A stretch of DNA of 64,000 nucleotides from CAYVVT01 sp964454335 (GTDB taxonomy: Bacteria; Fidelibacterota; UBA8477; JABMPR01). Positions 8,541-17,806 of the stretch are shown here, piece after piece (within the stretch, counting starts at the first letter, position 1; each line of letters starts with the position of its first letter). Where the stretch lies: contig CAYVVT010000002.1 in the NCBI GenBank assembly GCA_964454335.1, positions 186,001 to 250,000 on the forward strand. Direction: 5' to 3'. Position numbers and translations under genes: made by a program. The notes below the pieces were generated by a model, which searched no databases, was not told the DNA's origin, and was given only the letters and a program-made list of their open reading frames with translations.

Positions 8541-10306
8541 GGTTTTACAGCCTCATAATTCTCCTGCTCTGTCTCGCAGGCGGGATCTTCAGCCAGGATT
8601 CCCTGGCCATGGCCTTCCGTCGGGATAATCTCAGCTCAGATACCGAACTGCGTTACAACTGGCGTTTTCCTTTGCAGGCGGGGACCATTGAATCCCATAA
8701 CCTGCTTAATTACAAGCTTTTCCAGAAAAGCTCTGCACTGGATCCTGAATATTCCCTTGAGGACCGCTTCGATCTCAGCTATAAAAGACCCCTGGGGAAT
8801 AGAAGACAGATCGGTGCGAGAATTGAGTACAACCTTTTCCAGGATCGGCGTACGGGCCTGGGCAGCGATCTGAGCAACACAGCGCTGCTGGCCACATTCG
8901 GTTCATCAGCACAATCATCCTTTCGGAACGAAGCTGCACTGGGTCTACGCAGCAGCCAGCGCTATGGATTGCTGGAAAAAGGTCCGACTGTAGCGTTGAG
9001 TCTGGGAAAGGTCTGGAACACCGGTGAACATAACCTCAGCACGGTTGTGGACGGTAATGCCGATTTCTTCCAGGTCAATGAGAACCAGCAATTCAACGCC
9101 ATGCTGGGATACAGGGCTTCCTTCGGTGAGCGGGCCTTCTTCCATACCGGGATCAACCGCAGGGAACGCCAGCAGGAGTTCTTCACAGACTCACTGCGAT
9201 CGTCACAATCCAGACAGATCCTGGATATCAAATGGCAGAACCGTTTCGGCTACATGCTCAGCGATGACCTGGAGCTGTTCCATCGCCTCGATTACGTGGA
9301 ACAGGCCACCAGCATCGAACGCTGGCGGGAAGAGGACGGTGAACGTGAGAGAAGTTCCAATGTTGACCGCAGTCATATCAGCCTGGTGAACGAGACCGGG
9401 CTTGAACTCATGCAGGATCTTCTGCAGGCCCGACTGACCTTCAGGGTCGACAACACCCAGAATAAATATTACGTGGATCACAATCAGGTGCTCTACCAAT
9501 TGAAGAGCAACGTTGCCGTACAGCCTGCAGCGCTGGTGGATTCACTCCGCTGGATCGGTATTCTCATTCGACAGAAATATGATACCCCGGATACCACGAA
9601 CGACGACGACCGTGACGAATTCCGTTTCTCAAACAGTCTGGAGTTCAGCTGGCAGCCCAATCCATTCCTGCGAACATCACTGGGGGCCAAGCTGAACGTC
9701 TATCATCTGGTCTATCTCTTCAATACACGCAGTTCAGAGAACCACTGGAACCGGTCTCTCATCCTCTGGAACCGGGTTGCCTGGCAGCATGGTCCCTGGA
9801 GCAGCCTGTCCACAGGGCGGGTGCACGCCAATTACTTCGACTATGACTATGATGACCTCTTCGTCGAACTCGATCAACCTCTGCGCAGTTTTGTGCACCG
9901 ATCACTTGAGCTGGAGGAAGTGCTTACCCGCAGGTTGGGGCAAAACTGGTCCCTTACCGGGCGTATTGATCTCAAGTGGGAGGATGACGGTCGGCTCGAC
10001 TGGGATTCATTCGTGCAGGAGGTCCAGAGTGACCGCATTCAACAGGAATACGTCCTGCTGAGCAATCACCGTTTGAGGTCCTGGGAATTCTGGTATGGCT
10101 ACCTGGTCCATACCCGCGAGAAAGTCTATACGGATCCTGGCCGTGACAACGAGATCTGGGAGGGACAGGGACCGGTGATCGGCTGGAAACAGAACTGGTT
10201 CACAACCCTGCAGTTCACCGCTGACATGCGTTTCATCCAGGTGCGGGACCAGGACAACGAATATCTGCTACCAAAAGTATCAGTGAGGGCTTCCTGGTTG
10301 CCATGA
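8537..10306 (+). CDS. Predicted outer-membrane beta-barrel protein, unknown function
   Basis: The gene appears to start at a TTG that overlaps the previous stop as TTGA. The 589-residue protein has a signal peptide (about residues 1-19, ending IFSQ) and then many alternating amphipathic strands (for example QIGARIEYNLF, SLEFSWQPNPFLR, WSLTGRIDLKWEDD), as expected for a large beta-barrel. It has no Cys-rich or enzymatic motif and I do not recognise a family. Two further envelope proteins follow in the same direction before the amidase, so the four may be a cell-envelope operon. Confidence 0.75.
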   Translation: MRFYSLIILLLCLAGGIFSQDSLAMAFRRDNLSSDTELRYNWRFPLQAGTIESHNLLNYKLFQKSSALDPEYSLEDRFDLSYKRPLGNRRQIGARIEYNLFQDRRTGLGSDLSNTALLATFGSSAQSSFRNEAALGLRSSQRYGLLEKGPTVALSLGKVWNTGEHNLSTVVDGNADFFQVNENQQFNAMLGYRASFGERAFFHTGINRRERQQEFFTDSLRSSQSRQILDIKWQNRFGYMLSDDLELFHRLDYVEQATSIERWREEDGERERSSNVDRSHISLVNETGLELMQDLLQARLTFRVDNTQNKYYVDHNQVLYQLKSNVAVQPAALVDSLRWIGILIRQKYDTPDTTNDDDRDEFRFSNSLEFSWQPNPFLRTSLGAKLNVYHLVYLFNTRSSENHWNRSLILWNRVAWQHGPWSSLSTGRVHANYFDYDYDDLFVELDQPLRSFVHRSLELEEVLTRRLGQNWSLTGRIDLKWEDDGRLDWDSFVQEVQSDRIQQEYVLLSNHRLRSWEFWYGYLVHTREKVYTDPGRDNEIWEGQGPVIGWKQNWFTTLQFTADMRFIQVRDQDNEYLLPKVSVRASWLP

Positions 10307-10364
10307 CCGGCTCCAGTCCTTAACATTACGACGTTCTGATCTAACCCCAAACATCGAGGAAATC

Positions 10365-11189
10365 ATGTACGGTCAAATCGGCCGGGTGCAGTTCCGTATG
10401 CTCTGCATATGGCTGACCTGCACGCTTCCCGGTATCAGCCAGGCCGCCTTTGAAGGCCAGATGAACACAGCATGGAATCAGTCCAGTGGGGGTATTACAG
10501 CGTTGAGCGCTGTTCCTTCAGCCTCCCTGAGAAATCCCGCGGAATTACAGACGGTCACCAGCTATCACGTGGAGTTGAGTCATTCCCGACTCTTCAAGGG
10601 ACTTGGGATCAGCTCCAACTCTTTTTCAGCAATTGCGCATTTGCAGGAGATCCCGATGCAATTCAGTGTATCAACATTGGGGGACAAACATTATTCAGAA
10701 ACCATTTTATCAGTCGCAGGCGTGATGGTTCTGGATCCCCGCTTCTGCACAGGACTGAGGCTGAATATCATGGGCGTGAGCCTGCAGGGTTATGGCAGTG
10801 CCAGTTGCCGCAGTCTCTCCTGGGGATCTGCATTCCAGATCAGTGAGAGCTTGCGATGGGGGCTGCTGCTTGAGAATGTATTTCACTGGAATACAGGCGT
10901 ACTGTCGCCACTTCCGGAGCGATACGAGACTGCCCTGGGCTGGAGCAGCGGTATCCAGGCCATGACCTTCGCCTGGAGCAAGGAAGGCAGGATGCCAGCC
11001 TCCATGCACTCTGCCTACAGCCTGGATCTGGGCGGGCGCGTCAGGATAAGCACAGGTTATCAGACCAGGCCGGCCAGGATCGGTTTGGGGATCGGGTTGC
11101 GATTCGGGACCGCAGAAGTGACCCTGAGCACGCAGGATCATCCGGTCCTGACACCATCCCATGCCTTCATCCTGAAATGGATATTCTAA
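10365..11189 (+). CDS. Secreted/outer-membrane beta-barrel-like protein (PorV/PorQ-like size and style)
   Basis: The 274-residue product has an N-terminal signal region ending near ISQAAF and a body of glycine-rich amphipathic beta-strands. Early Asn-Pro after small residues (SLRNPAEL) and the pattern ALGWSSGIQ, RISTGYQ and IGLGIGLRFG resemble small FadL/PorV/PorQ-type outer-membrane proteins. That family link is an inference from style, not a firm match. A GAGGAAA ribosome binding site precedes the start. Its stop codon overlaps the start of the next gene by one base (TAATG). Confidence 0.65.
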   Translation: MYGQIGRVQFRMLCIWLTCTLPGISQAAFEGQMNTAWNQSSGGITALSAVPSASLRNPAELQTVTSYHVELSHSRLFKGLGISSNSFSAIAHLQEIPMQFSVSTLGDKHYSETILSVAGVMVLDPRFCTGLRLNIMGVSLQGYGSASCRSLSWGSAFQISESLRWGLLLENVFHWNTGVLSPLPERYETALGWSSGIQAMTFAWSKEGRMPASMHSAYSLDLGGRVRISTGYQTRPARIGLGIGLRFGTAEVTLSTQDHPVLTPSHAFILKWIF

Positions 11190-12742
11190 TGAGATCTGTA
11201 CTGATCCTGGTGATGGCACCTGCGGTCTGCCTGGGTCAGATCGATCTCGATTCTCTGGAAATTGATCTCAGTGAAGCCGTATCCAGTGATGAATTAGGTG
11301 ATCATCTCGAATTGCTCGACCTGGGATCCTTACCCGGGATCTCCGACTGGACTGCGAACCGGGAAGGCCTCTACAGACAAAGAGTACACACACGCAATGA
11401 TCAAGAGGCAGCCCAGGCCCAGTGGTTCTCTGTTCAGAACCGGCTGGGACGCGTGTTCTTCACCCTCGAACGAGATGCGGGGGAACAACACCTGGCCTCT
11501 CACCGGGTCAGTGGTATAGAATTCGGGAACAGCGATGCGGATCTGCACTGGGGTTTGGGAGCTATGCGGGTCTATCTGGGGAGCGGCCTGCTCTACTCTC
11601 CCGGAAGCATGCTGGCTTCCAGAGGATTGGGCAGCATGGCCAGACTTCCATCCATGAAACTGAAGATGCATCAGTCGCTGCAGGAATTCGGGTACATCCG
11701 CGGAGCCGGTATGAGATATGTCAACGCTCGGTGTGAGATCCTGCTCGGCATTGGCGATGCGCGCCCCGTGGGTGAGGGCAAGGCACGGGGATTCAATGAT
11801 CTGAACGCACTTCTGGGAGTTGGTTACAGCTTGCATGGGCTGCGTTGCCAACTGAATGTCCTGAACTCTCCCAGGGATCAGATCCATGGGCTGGAGCTGA
11901 ACCTGCACCATAGCGCAAAGACACCGGAACTCCAGACGAAATTCAGGCTGGATCTTGCCTCCAGCAATATCCAGAAGCTCCAACTGAACGCTGAACTTGC
12001 TCTCAAGGCCAGACAGAGCAGTCTGGGCATCCGCTATTATCTCTTTGATGAATCACGGGAAAAAGGGCTGGGGATCTCGGCAGGGCAGTGGGACCGTCGT
12101 GGTGCGAATGAGCAGGGCGTGGGCTTACACTTGCGCTGGCGCCCGGCACCGCGCTTGTCCCTGGAAAGCGGGATTGACAGTGGACGGCTGCTGCGGCCGG
12201 AAAACACCTTTGAATCGAGTACGAAGACACGACTGTATACCCGGATCATCCTCAAATCCGCTCCACTTAAGCTTCATATGAGATATTCGCAGCGTAGTGA
12301 TCCGGTAAACACAGGATCAGGTTGGAACACAGGTTTCCGGCAAGTCGAAACTCACCGTCTCAACTGCAAATTGGACTATTCCCCTGGATCAGGGGATCTC
12401 AGGTTGTTCCTTGGCATTGTCTACGCTTCCTCTTCACAACATGATGGCCTGGGATTTCACAGCCGGGCAAGCTGCCGGATAAGTAAATCGAGTCGGGTAG
12501 AATTCGGAACCCAACGCTTCAGCATCGCGGAATATGATCTACGCAGCTATGTCTATGAACCAGGCGTGGATAAATCCTTCGGTCTGCGGTTGTTGTATGG
12601 TGATGGCCAGAGAACCTTTCTCCTGCTGCGACATGAAGCGCAAGATTCTTATCTATTTGAAATGAAACTGGGACAACTCAGGGATTTCCGTATGGAAGAC
12701 ACTTCATTTGACCTCACAGTGCAGATGTCCGTTGTCTTCTAG
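11189..12742 (+). CDS. Outer-membrane protein, possibly of the HHH-containing barrel family
   Basis: The ATG at 11189 (sharing its A with the preceding TAA) begins a hydrophobic signal peptide MRSVLILVMAPAVCLGQ; an in-frame ATG at 11177 adds four residues. The roughly 517-residue protein has an acidic N-terminal segment (residues 20-50, with LLDLGSLPGISDW) and then beta-strand-rich sequence including FFTLERDAGEQ. That resembles Bacteroidota barrels in which small helix-hairpin-helix repeats precede a barrel, but the HHH part is degenerate and the assignment is tentative. Confidence 0.65.
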   Translation: MRSVLILVMAPAVCLGQIDLDSLEIDLSEAVSSDELGDHLELLDLGSLPGISDWTANREGLYRQRVHTRNDQEAAQAQWFSVQNRLGRVFFTLERDAGEQHLASHRVSGIEFGNSDADLHWGLGAMRVYLGSGLLYSPGSMLASRGLGSMARLPSMKLKMHQSLQEFGYIRGAGMRYVNARCEILLGIGDARPVGEGKARGFNDLNALLGVGYSLHGLRCQLNVLNSPRDQIHGLELNLHHSAKTPELQTKFRLDLASSNIQKLQLNAELALKARQSSLGIRYYLFDESREKGLGISAGQWDRRGANEQGVGLHLRWRPAPRLSLESGIDSGRLLRPENTFESSTKTRLYTRIILKSAPLKLHMRYSQRSDPVNTGSGWNTGFRQVETHRLNCKLDYSPGSGDLRLFLGIVYASSSQHDGLGFHSRASCRISKSSRVEFGTQRFSIAEYDLRSYVYEPGVDKSFGLRLLYGDGQRTFLLLRHEAQDSYLFEMKLGQLRDFRMEDTSFDLTVQMSVVF

Positions 12743-12770
12743 AACCGTCCCATCTATTTTTAGCACCCGA

Positions 12771-14300
12771 ATGAGAATCCAACGATCAATTCTGCTGCTA
12801 TTTTTTCTGGTCATCCTGACAGGTTCACTGCTGGCTCGCGGTACCGAGGTCATTTTCACCCGGGTAAGTGACAAGCAGTATTTGCCACCCATTCCAGTGT
12901 ATGCAGTAAACAACATCCTGTACATATCCTCAACGGATCTTCAGAAGTCCTACAAGGTCACAGCCTTTAAGAATCCAGCTGTGCGCAAGGAGGTCTTCAG
13001 ACTGGATCGTCTGAAATTCAAGATCGCGGCGTACAATCGATATATCATGGTAGAGGACAAGACCTTCCAGATGACCCGGCCTACCCTCTATCTCAACCAG
13101 CAGATCTATCTGCCCCTGGATTCATTTGCGGATATCCTTCGTCACGTGGGCCTCATCTCAGGATATCATCTGCTCGAAGGCCCTGAAGCCGTGGAAACCC
13201 CCATCCTGGAAGAACCTGTGATATCCTCACCGTTCAACATCATCTCAGCTGCAATCGATGAACGGGAGAATGGTACGGTCATCCGTATTCGCACCACTCG
13301 GCACTACGATGCCCGCCTGGTAAAGGCCTGGGTGAACCGGGGTGAATGGCTCTATGTGACTCTGCCGGCAGGCAGGCTTAATAAAACCGCTCTTGAAAAG
13401 ACCCAGATCCCCAATAATTCCACCATTCGCTCGGTCATCGCAGATCAACTCGAGGGCACCGCGCAGTTGTCCTTCAGATTGAGGGGTACGGTTGAGGGCG
13501 TGGATGTCATTCACCGGGAGACACCACCTGAGATCCTACTCACCATCCGAAAACCCTACGTCATTGACCAAAGTCATTTTCTGGCTCAGGAACGGCAGAA
13601 ATGGACCTTGGACAAGATTGTTCTCGATGCCGGTCATGGCGGACACGATCCCGGTGCACGTGGATACAATCTGCGTGAAAAGGATATCACCCTTGACGTG
13701 GTAAAGAGACTGGGACGGCTCATCGAGGATCGCACCGACATCGAGGTTGTCTACACCAGGAGAACAGACACGTTTGTTCCCCTGTGGGAACGTACCAAGA
13801 TGGCCAATGAAAGCGGGGGCAAAGTGTTCGTTAGCGTGCATGTGAACGCTTCGAAGAACAAGAAGGCCTCGGGATTCGAGACCTACCTGCTGAGACCGGG
13901 GAAGACCGAAGCGGCCATTGAGGTGGCAGAACTCGAGAATTCTGTGATCAAACTCGAGGAGAACACCGAGCGTTATGGTGATCTCAGCAATGAACAACTC
14001 ATTCTGGCCACCATGGCCCAGAGTTCATTTATGAAGGAAAGCGAGGTCCTGGCAGATCTGATACAGCGTGAATTCGACAGATCCCTGACAGGCTCGAATC
14101 GAGGTGTGAAACAGGCCGGCTTCATCGTCCTCATCGGAGCATCCATGCCCAACGTCCTGGTTGAGCTGGGCTTCATATCCAACGGTCGTGACGCAGCGCT
14201 ATTGAAGAAAAAATCATACCGACAGAATGCCGCCGAAGCCATATTCGACGCCTTGATGAAATTCAAGACCAGACATGAAAAATTATTGGCGCCACCTTGA
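12771..14300 (+). CDS. N-acetylmuramoyl-L-alanine amidase (AmiA/AmiC type) with N-terminal stalk and AMIN-like domains
   Basis: The ATG at 12771 gives an immediate signal peptide (MRIQRSILLLFFLVILTGS); a longer in-frame start at 12708 would overlap the preceding gene. The 509-residue enzyme has a copper-amine-oxidase-like stalk domain (about 35-125), an AMIN-like domain (about 150-260) and a C-terminal Amidase_3 domain (about 280-505). Zinc ligands are visible in LDAGHGGHDPGA, REKDITLD and VSVHVNAS, and the catalytic Glu in VLVELGFISN. It cleaves the amide bond between MurNAc and L-Ala, typically during cell separation. It overlaps murI by 4 bp. Confidence 0.93.
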   Translation: MRIQRSILLLFFLVILTGSLLARGTEVIFTRVSDKQYLPPIPVYAVNNILYISSTDLQKSYKVTAFKNPAVRKEVFRLDRLKFKIAAYNRYIMVEDKTFQMTRPTLYLNQQIYLPLDSFADILRHVGLISGYHLLEGPEAVETPILEEPVISSPFNIISAAIDERENGTVIRIRTTRHYDARLVKAWVNRGEWLYVTLPAGRLNKTALEKTQIPNNSTIRSVIADQLEGTAQLSFRLRGTVEGVDVIHRETPPEILLTIRKPYVIDQSHFLAQERQKWTLDKIVLDAGHGGHDPGARGYNLREKDITLDVVKRLGRLIEDRTDIEVVYTRRTDTFVPLWERTKMANESGGKVFVSVHVNASKNKKASGFETYLLRPGKTEAAIEVAELENSVIKLEENTERYGDLSNEQLILATMAQSSFMKESEVLADLIQREFDRSLTGSNRGVKQAGFIVLIGASMPNVLVELGFISNGRDAALLKKKSYRQNAAEAIFDALMKFKTRHEKLLAPP

Positions 14301-15130
14301 TTGAACAGCAGTCAAAACCAATCGGGATCTTCGACTCCGGTCTGGGTGGCATTTCCGTGGTCCGGGCAGTCATGGACCTCCTGCCCCACGAACATCTCAT
14401 CTATTTCGGCGACACGGCCAGGGTACCCTACGGATCCAAGTCCCGCGACACGGTCATCCGTTTCGCCAGGGAGATCACCCATTTCCTGGTCCACCATGAT
14501 GTGAAAATGGTTGTGGTAGCGTGCAATACGGCTTCCGCCGTTGCCCTGGAGGCGCTGCAGGATGAATTCGAAATTCCCATCGTCGGGGTGATCCATCCGG
14601 GAGCGCAAGCAGCTCTGTCTTATTCCAGCAATAACCGTATCGGCGTCATCGGGACTACCTCCACCATACGTTCCGAAGCATACGCCCAGAGTATGCACGA
14701 GGTGATGCCCAAGTGCCTGGTGTTGAGCCAGGCCTGTCCACTGCTGGTTCCCCTGGTGGAAGAGAACTGGCCTCAGGATGAGGTCGTAAACCAGGTGCTC
14801 GGTCATTATCTGCACCCGTTCCAGGAAGCTAAAGTGGACACTCTGATCCTTGGTTGTACACATTATCCCTACTTGAAGAGTGCGATCCAGGAGGTCATGG
14901 GTGAATCAGTCCGCCTGGTGGATTCCGGGGAGGAGACCGCCAGGGAAGTTGAAAGGATCCTCGCTCAGGCCAAACTCCTTAACGGGATCACTGCGGATCC
15001 CGGGAAACACCATTTCCATGTCAGCGATTTTCCACTGCAGTTCAAGGAAACTGCCACACGTTTCCTGGGTAAACCGCTTGAGAATCTTTTCAAGGTCGAG
15101 CTGGAAGTCCTCGAAGCATTCTCCCGCTGA
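14297..15130 (+). CDS. murI: Glutamate racemase
   Basis: The 277-residue product makes D-glutamate for peptidoglycan. The N-terminal GIFDSGLGGISVV, the first catalytic Cys in VVVACNTASA and the second in LILGCTHYPYL are all present. Translation appears to begin at a TTG that overlaps the amidase stop codon as TTGA, the same style of junction as at 8537. Its position after a cell-wall amidase fits a cell-wall operon. Confidence 0.97.
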   Translation: MIEQQSKPIGIFDSGLGGISVVRAVMDLLPHEHLIYFGDTARVPYGSKSRDTVIRFAREITHFLVHHDVKMVVVACNTASAVALEALQDEFEIPIVGVIHPGAQAALSYSSNNRIGVIGTTSTIRSEAYAQSMHEVMPKCLVLSQACPLLVPLVEENWPQDEVVNQVLGHYLHPFQEAKVDTLILGCTHYPYLKSAIQEVMGESVRLVDSGEETAREVERILAQAKLLNGITADPGKHHFHVSDFPLQFKETATRFLGKPLENLFKVELEVLEAFSR

Positions 15131-15133
15131 TCC

Positions 15134-16402
15134 ATGCCATCCAACGATCATCCCATATTTGAATATATCTTCAACCTCACCGTACCTGGCGTAAAGCTCG
15201 AGCTCACCCGGGTCCAGAATTTCTTCAAGGTCATCGGAGAGCCCTGGAAGCAGTACAAAGTGGTGCATATAGCTGGTACCAACGGCAAGGGTTCCACCGC
15301 TGCAATGGTGGCCGCATTGCTGCAGTCGGCTGGCTATCGGACCGGTCTGAACACATCCCCGCATCTGGTGATCCCCAACGAACGCATCCGTGTGAATGGC
15401 AAGATGGTCGACGACGGATTTATCATCAAGCAGGTCACGGAATGGAAGCCGCTCATCGATGAATTCCAGCTCACCTTCTTTGAGGTGCTTACCGCTCTGG
15501 CCTTGTGTTATTTCGTTGAGCAGGATGTGGACTACGCCGTACTCGAGACCGGTCTGGGTGGACGTCTGGATGCCACGAACGTGGTTGATCCCGAGATCGC
15601 CGTCATTACCGCCATCGATCGGGACCATATCCGTATCCTGGGTGATACGCTTGAGGCCATTGCCGGTGAAAAAGCCGGGATCATCAAAGCCGGCAGACCT
15701 GTGCTGCTCAGTGATAACGTGGACGAGGTCATCGAGGTCATCCGGAACCGAGCTACAAAGCTGCAGGCACCATTCCATATGACCTCTGAGATATGTCGGT
15801 CTGAAAGCGTCAGCTTGCAGGGGCTCGTTCAACGGGTTGATTATCGAATTGGCAAGGGTGTCAACACTGTACAGCTCGGTATGCTGGGCAGGCACCAGAT
15901 CTCAAATCTGCTCACAGCTCTGGCATGCCTGGAGATCCTGGGCATAAAATGTACCCATGACCAGATACAACAGGGCATCGAGGCCGTACACTGGCCGGCA
16001 CGTATGGAGGTTCTCAGGGAGGACCCACTCATCTTCTACGACGTGGCCCATAATCCTGCCGGAGTCCAGCGGTTGCTGGAGACACTGGCTGAAGCGGATC
16101 TGGACGACGCCGTCCTGCTGGCAGGTTTGAATGAGAAGAAGGATCGCCGGAGTATCCTGCGGCTGCTGCAGGACTGGTCAGGTGAGAAAGCCTATTTTGC
16201 CTTTGAAGGCCATTCTGGCTGCAGCCATGAGGGATTGCTCGCTGACGGGGTGGGAGCTGAGCATGCATTCCGTGATATGCAGACCGGCCTCGCATGGGCC
16301 ATGGAGCATGTAAGTGAGTCTGAGAGCAATTGTATCTGTATCTTTGGCAGCCATTACTTTGCCACGGATCTCTACGACGTATTCGAGATCACAACACGTT
16401 AA
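15134..16402 (+). CDS. folC: Bifunctional folylpolyglutamate/dihydrofolate synthase
   Basis: The 422-residue Mur-ligase-family enzyme adds glutamate to folates. The ATP-binding loop HIAGTNGKGSTAAMV lies near residue 40, followed by SPHLVIPNERI, the ETGLGGRLDATN segment and the GEKAGIIKAGRP segment conserved in FolC; the C-terminal domain includes VAHNPAG. It begins 3 bp after murI. Whether it also has dihydrofolate synthase activity cannot be read from the sequence. Confidence 0.95.
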   Translation: MPSNDHPIFEYIFNLTVPGVKLELTRVQNFFKVIGEPWKQYKVVHIAGTNGKGSTAAMVAALLQSAGYRTGLNTSPHLVIPNERIRVNGKMVDDGFIIKQVTEWKPLIDEFQLTFFEVLTALALCYFVEQDVDYAVLETGLGGRLDATNVVDPEIAVITAIDRDHIRILGDTLEAIAGEKAGIIKAGRPVLLSDNVDEVIEVIRNRATKLQAPFHMTSEICRSESVSLQGLVQRVDYRIGKGVNTVQLGMLGRHQISNLLTALACLEILGIKCTHDQIQQGIEAVHWPARMEVLREDPLIFYDVAHNPAGVQRLLETLAEADLDDAVLLAGLNEKKDRRSILRLLQDWSGEKAYFAFEGHSGCSHEGLLADGVGAEHAFRDMQTGLAWAMEHVSESESNCICIFGSHYFATDLYDVFEITTR

Positions 16403-16544
16403 GATTGCTTGACAAGCGTAAGCCCCCGTTTAAATTCATGCTGCGCTTTAGGTTTACCACGCACTAACATTTCCCAATTGACAGTCAGTTTTTAGTCAAA
16501 CACTTTTTCAAAACAACATATAACCAAAAACGGATCATTTATTT
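16403..16544. other. Intergenic leader upstream of rho
   Basis: This 142-bp gap is AT-rich near rho. It holds a TTGACA hexamer at 16478-16483, but no convincing -10 element at the expected distance; a TATAAC lies at 16520-16525. It has no clear Shine-Dalgarno before the rho ATG. It probably contains the rho promoter and possibly an autoregulatory leader, as is known for rho in other bacteria. Confidence 0.35.
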
Positions 16545-17798
16545 ATGAGTTTAAGTATTAACGAACTTCAGAACATGAAGCTGAAGGAGTTATCCGAGGT
16601 TGCCCAGGACCTCGCCGTACCCGCCATCGCCGGTCTCAAGAAGAGCGAATTGATCGAAGCCATCCTCGAAGCACAGACCGAGAGTGACGGGCTGCTCTTT
16701 TCCAAGGGCGTTCTTGAGATCCTGCCGGACGGTTACGGTTTTCTGCGTGCCCCGGAGAATAACTATCTGGCCGGAGGGGATGATATCTATGTCTCGCCCT
16801 CACAGATCAAACGTTTCAGTTTGCGTACAGGCCAGATCATTTACGGCCAGGTGAGGCCTCCAAAGGAGAATGAACGCTACTTTGCCCTGCTGAAGGTTGA
16901 AGCGGTCAATTTCCAGGATCCCGAAGAGGGTCGCATCATTCCTCAGTTCGACACACTCACACCCCTCTACGCCAACGAGAAGATCAAGCTCGAACGCGGA
17001 CCGAAGAGCTACTCTATGCGTATCATTGACCTCCTGAGCCCCATTGGCAAGGGACAGCGTGGTCTCATTACAGCCCAACCCAAGACCGGTAAGACCATCC
17101 TGCTGCAGGATATCGCCAATTCCATTACCAAGAACCAGCCCGAGATCACCTTGATGGTGCTCCTCATTGACGAACGTCCTGAAGAGGTTACCGACATGGA
17201 ACGTTCGGTGGATGCGGAAGTCGTATCCTCCACCTTCGATGAACCGCCGGAACGCCACGTCCAGGTTGCGGACATGGTGCTGAACAAAGCCAAGCGCATG
17301 GTCGAATTCGGCAAGGACGTCGTGATCCTGCTGGATAGCCTCACACGGTTGGCCCGGGCCCACAATGCTGTTATCCCGCACAGTGGCAAGATCCTCTCAG
17401 GTGGTATCGACTCCAACGCCCTGCATCGGCCGAAACGCTTCTTCGGTGCCGCACGGAACGTGGAGCATGGCGGCAGCCTGTCCATCATCGCCACCGCTCT
17501 CATCGAAACCGGTTCGAGAATGGATGATGTCATCTTCGAGGAATTCAAGGGCACCGGCAACATGGAGCTGGTCCTGGACCGTCGTCTCAGTGACCGCCGT
17601 ATCTATCCGGCCCTGGACATCAACCGCTCGGGTACCCGCAAGGAAGAGCTGCTGCTCACCAAGGGTGAATTGAGCCGCGTGTGGATCCTGCGCAAGCTGC
17701 TCAACGAGATGACCCCGGTGGAAGCCATGGAGTTCCTGCTAGAGCGCATGCAGCGCAGCGGTACGAACAAGGAATTCCTACAGTCCATGAGCACCTGA
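16545..17798 (+). CDS. rho: Transcription termination factor Rho
   Basis: The 417-residue protein has the canonical compact Rho layout: an N-terminal helical domain (LKELSEVAQDL-VPAIAGLKKSELIEAIL), a cold-shock-like RNA-binding domain (about 50-120, GVLEILPDGYGFLR and YVSPSQIKRF) and a RecA-like ATPase with Walker A PKTGKT and the Q-loop/R-loop region. The FCB-type large N-terminal insertion is absent. The Cas6-like gene starts about 8 bp after its stop codon, so the two are likely on one transcript. Confidence 0.98.
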   Translation: MSLSINELQNMKLKELSEVAQDLAVPAIAGLKKSELIEAILEAQTESDGLLFSKGVLEILPDGYGFLRAPENNYLAGGDDIYVSPSQIKRFSLRTGQIIYGQVRPPKENERYFALLKVEAVNFQDPEEGRIIPQFDTLTPLYANEKIKLERGPKSYSMRIIDLLSPIGKGQRGLITAQPKTGKTILLQDIANSITKNQPEITLMVLLIDERPEEVTDMERSVDAEVVSSTFDEPPERHVQVADMVLNKAKRMVEFGKDVVILLDSLTRLARAHNAVIPHSGKILSGGIDSNALHRPKRFFGAARNVEHGGSLSIIATALIETGSRMDDVIFEEFKGTGNMELVLDRRLSDRRIYPALDINRSGTRKEELLLTKGELSRVWILRKLLNEMTPVEAMEFLLERMQRSGTNKEFLQSMST

Positions 17799-17806
17799 TC
17801 GTCGAG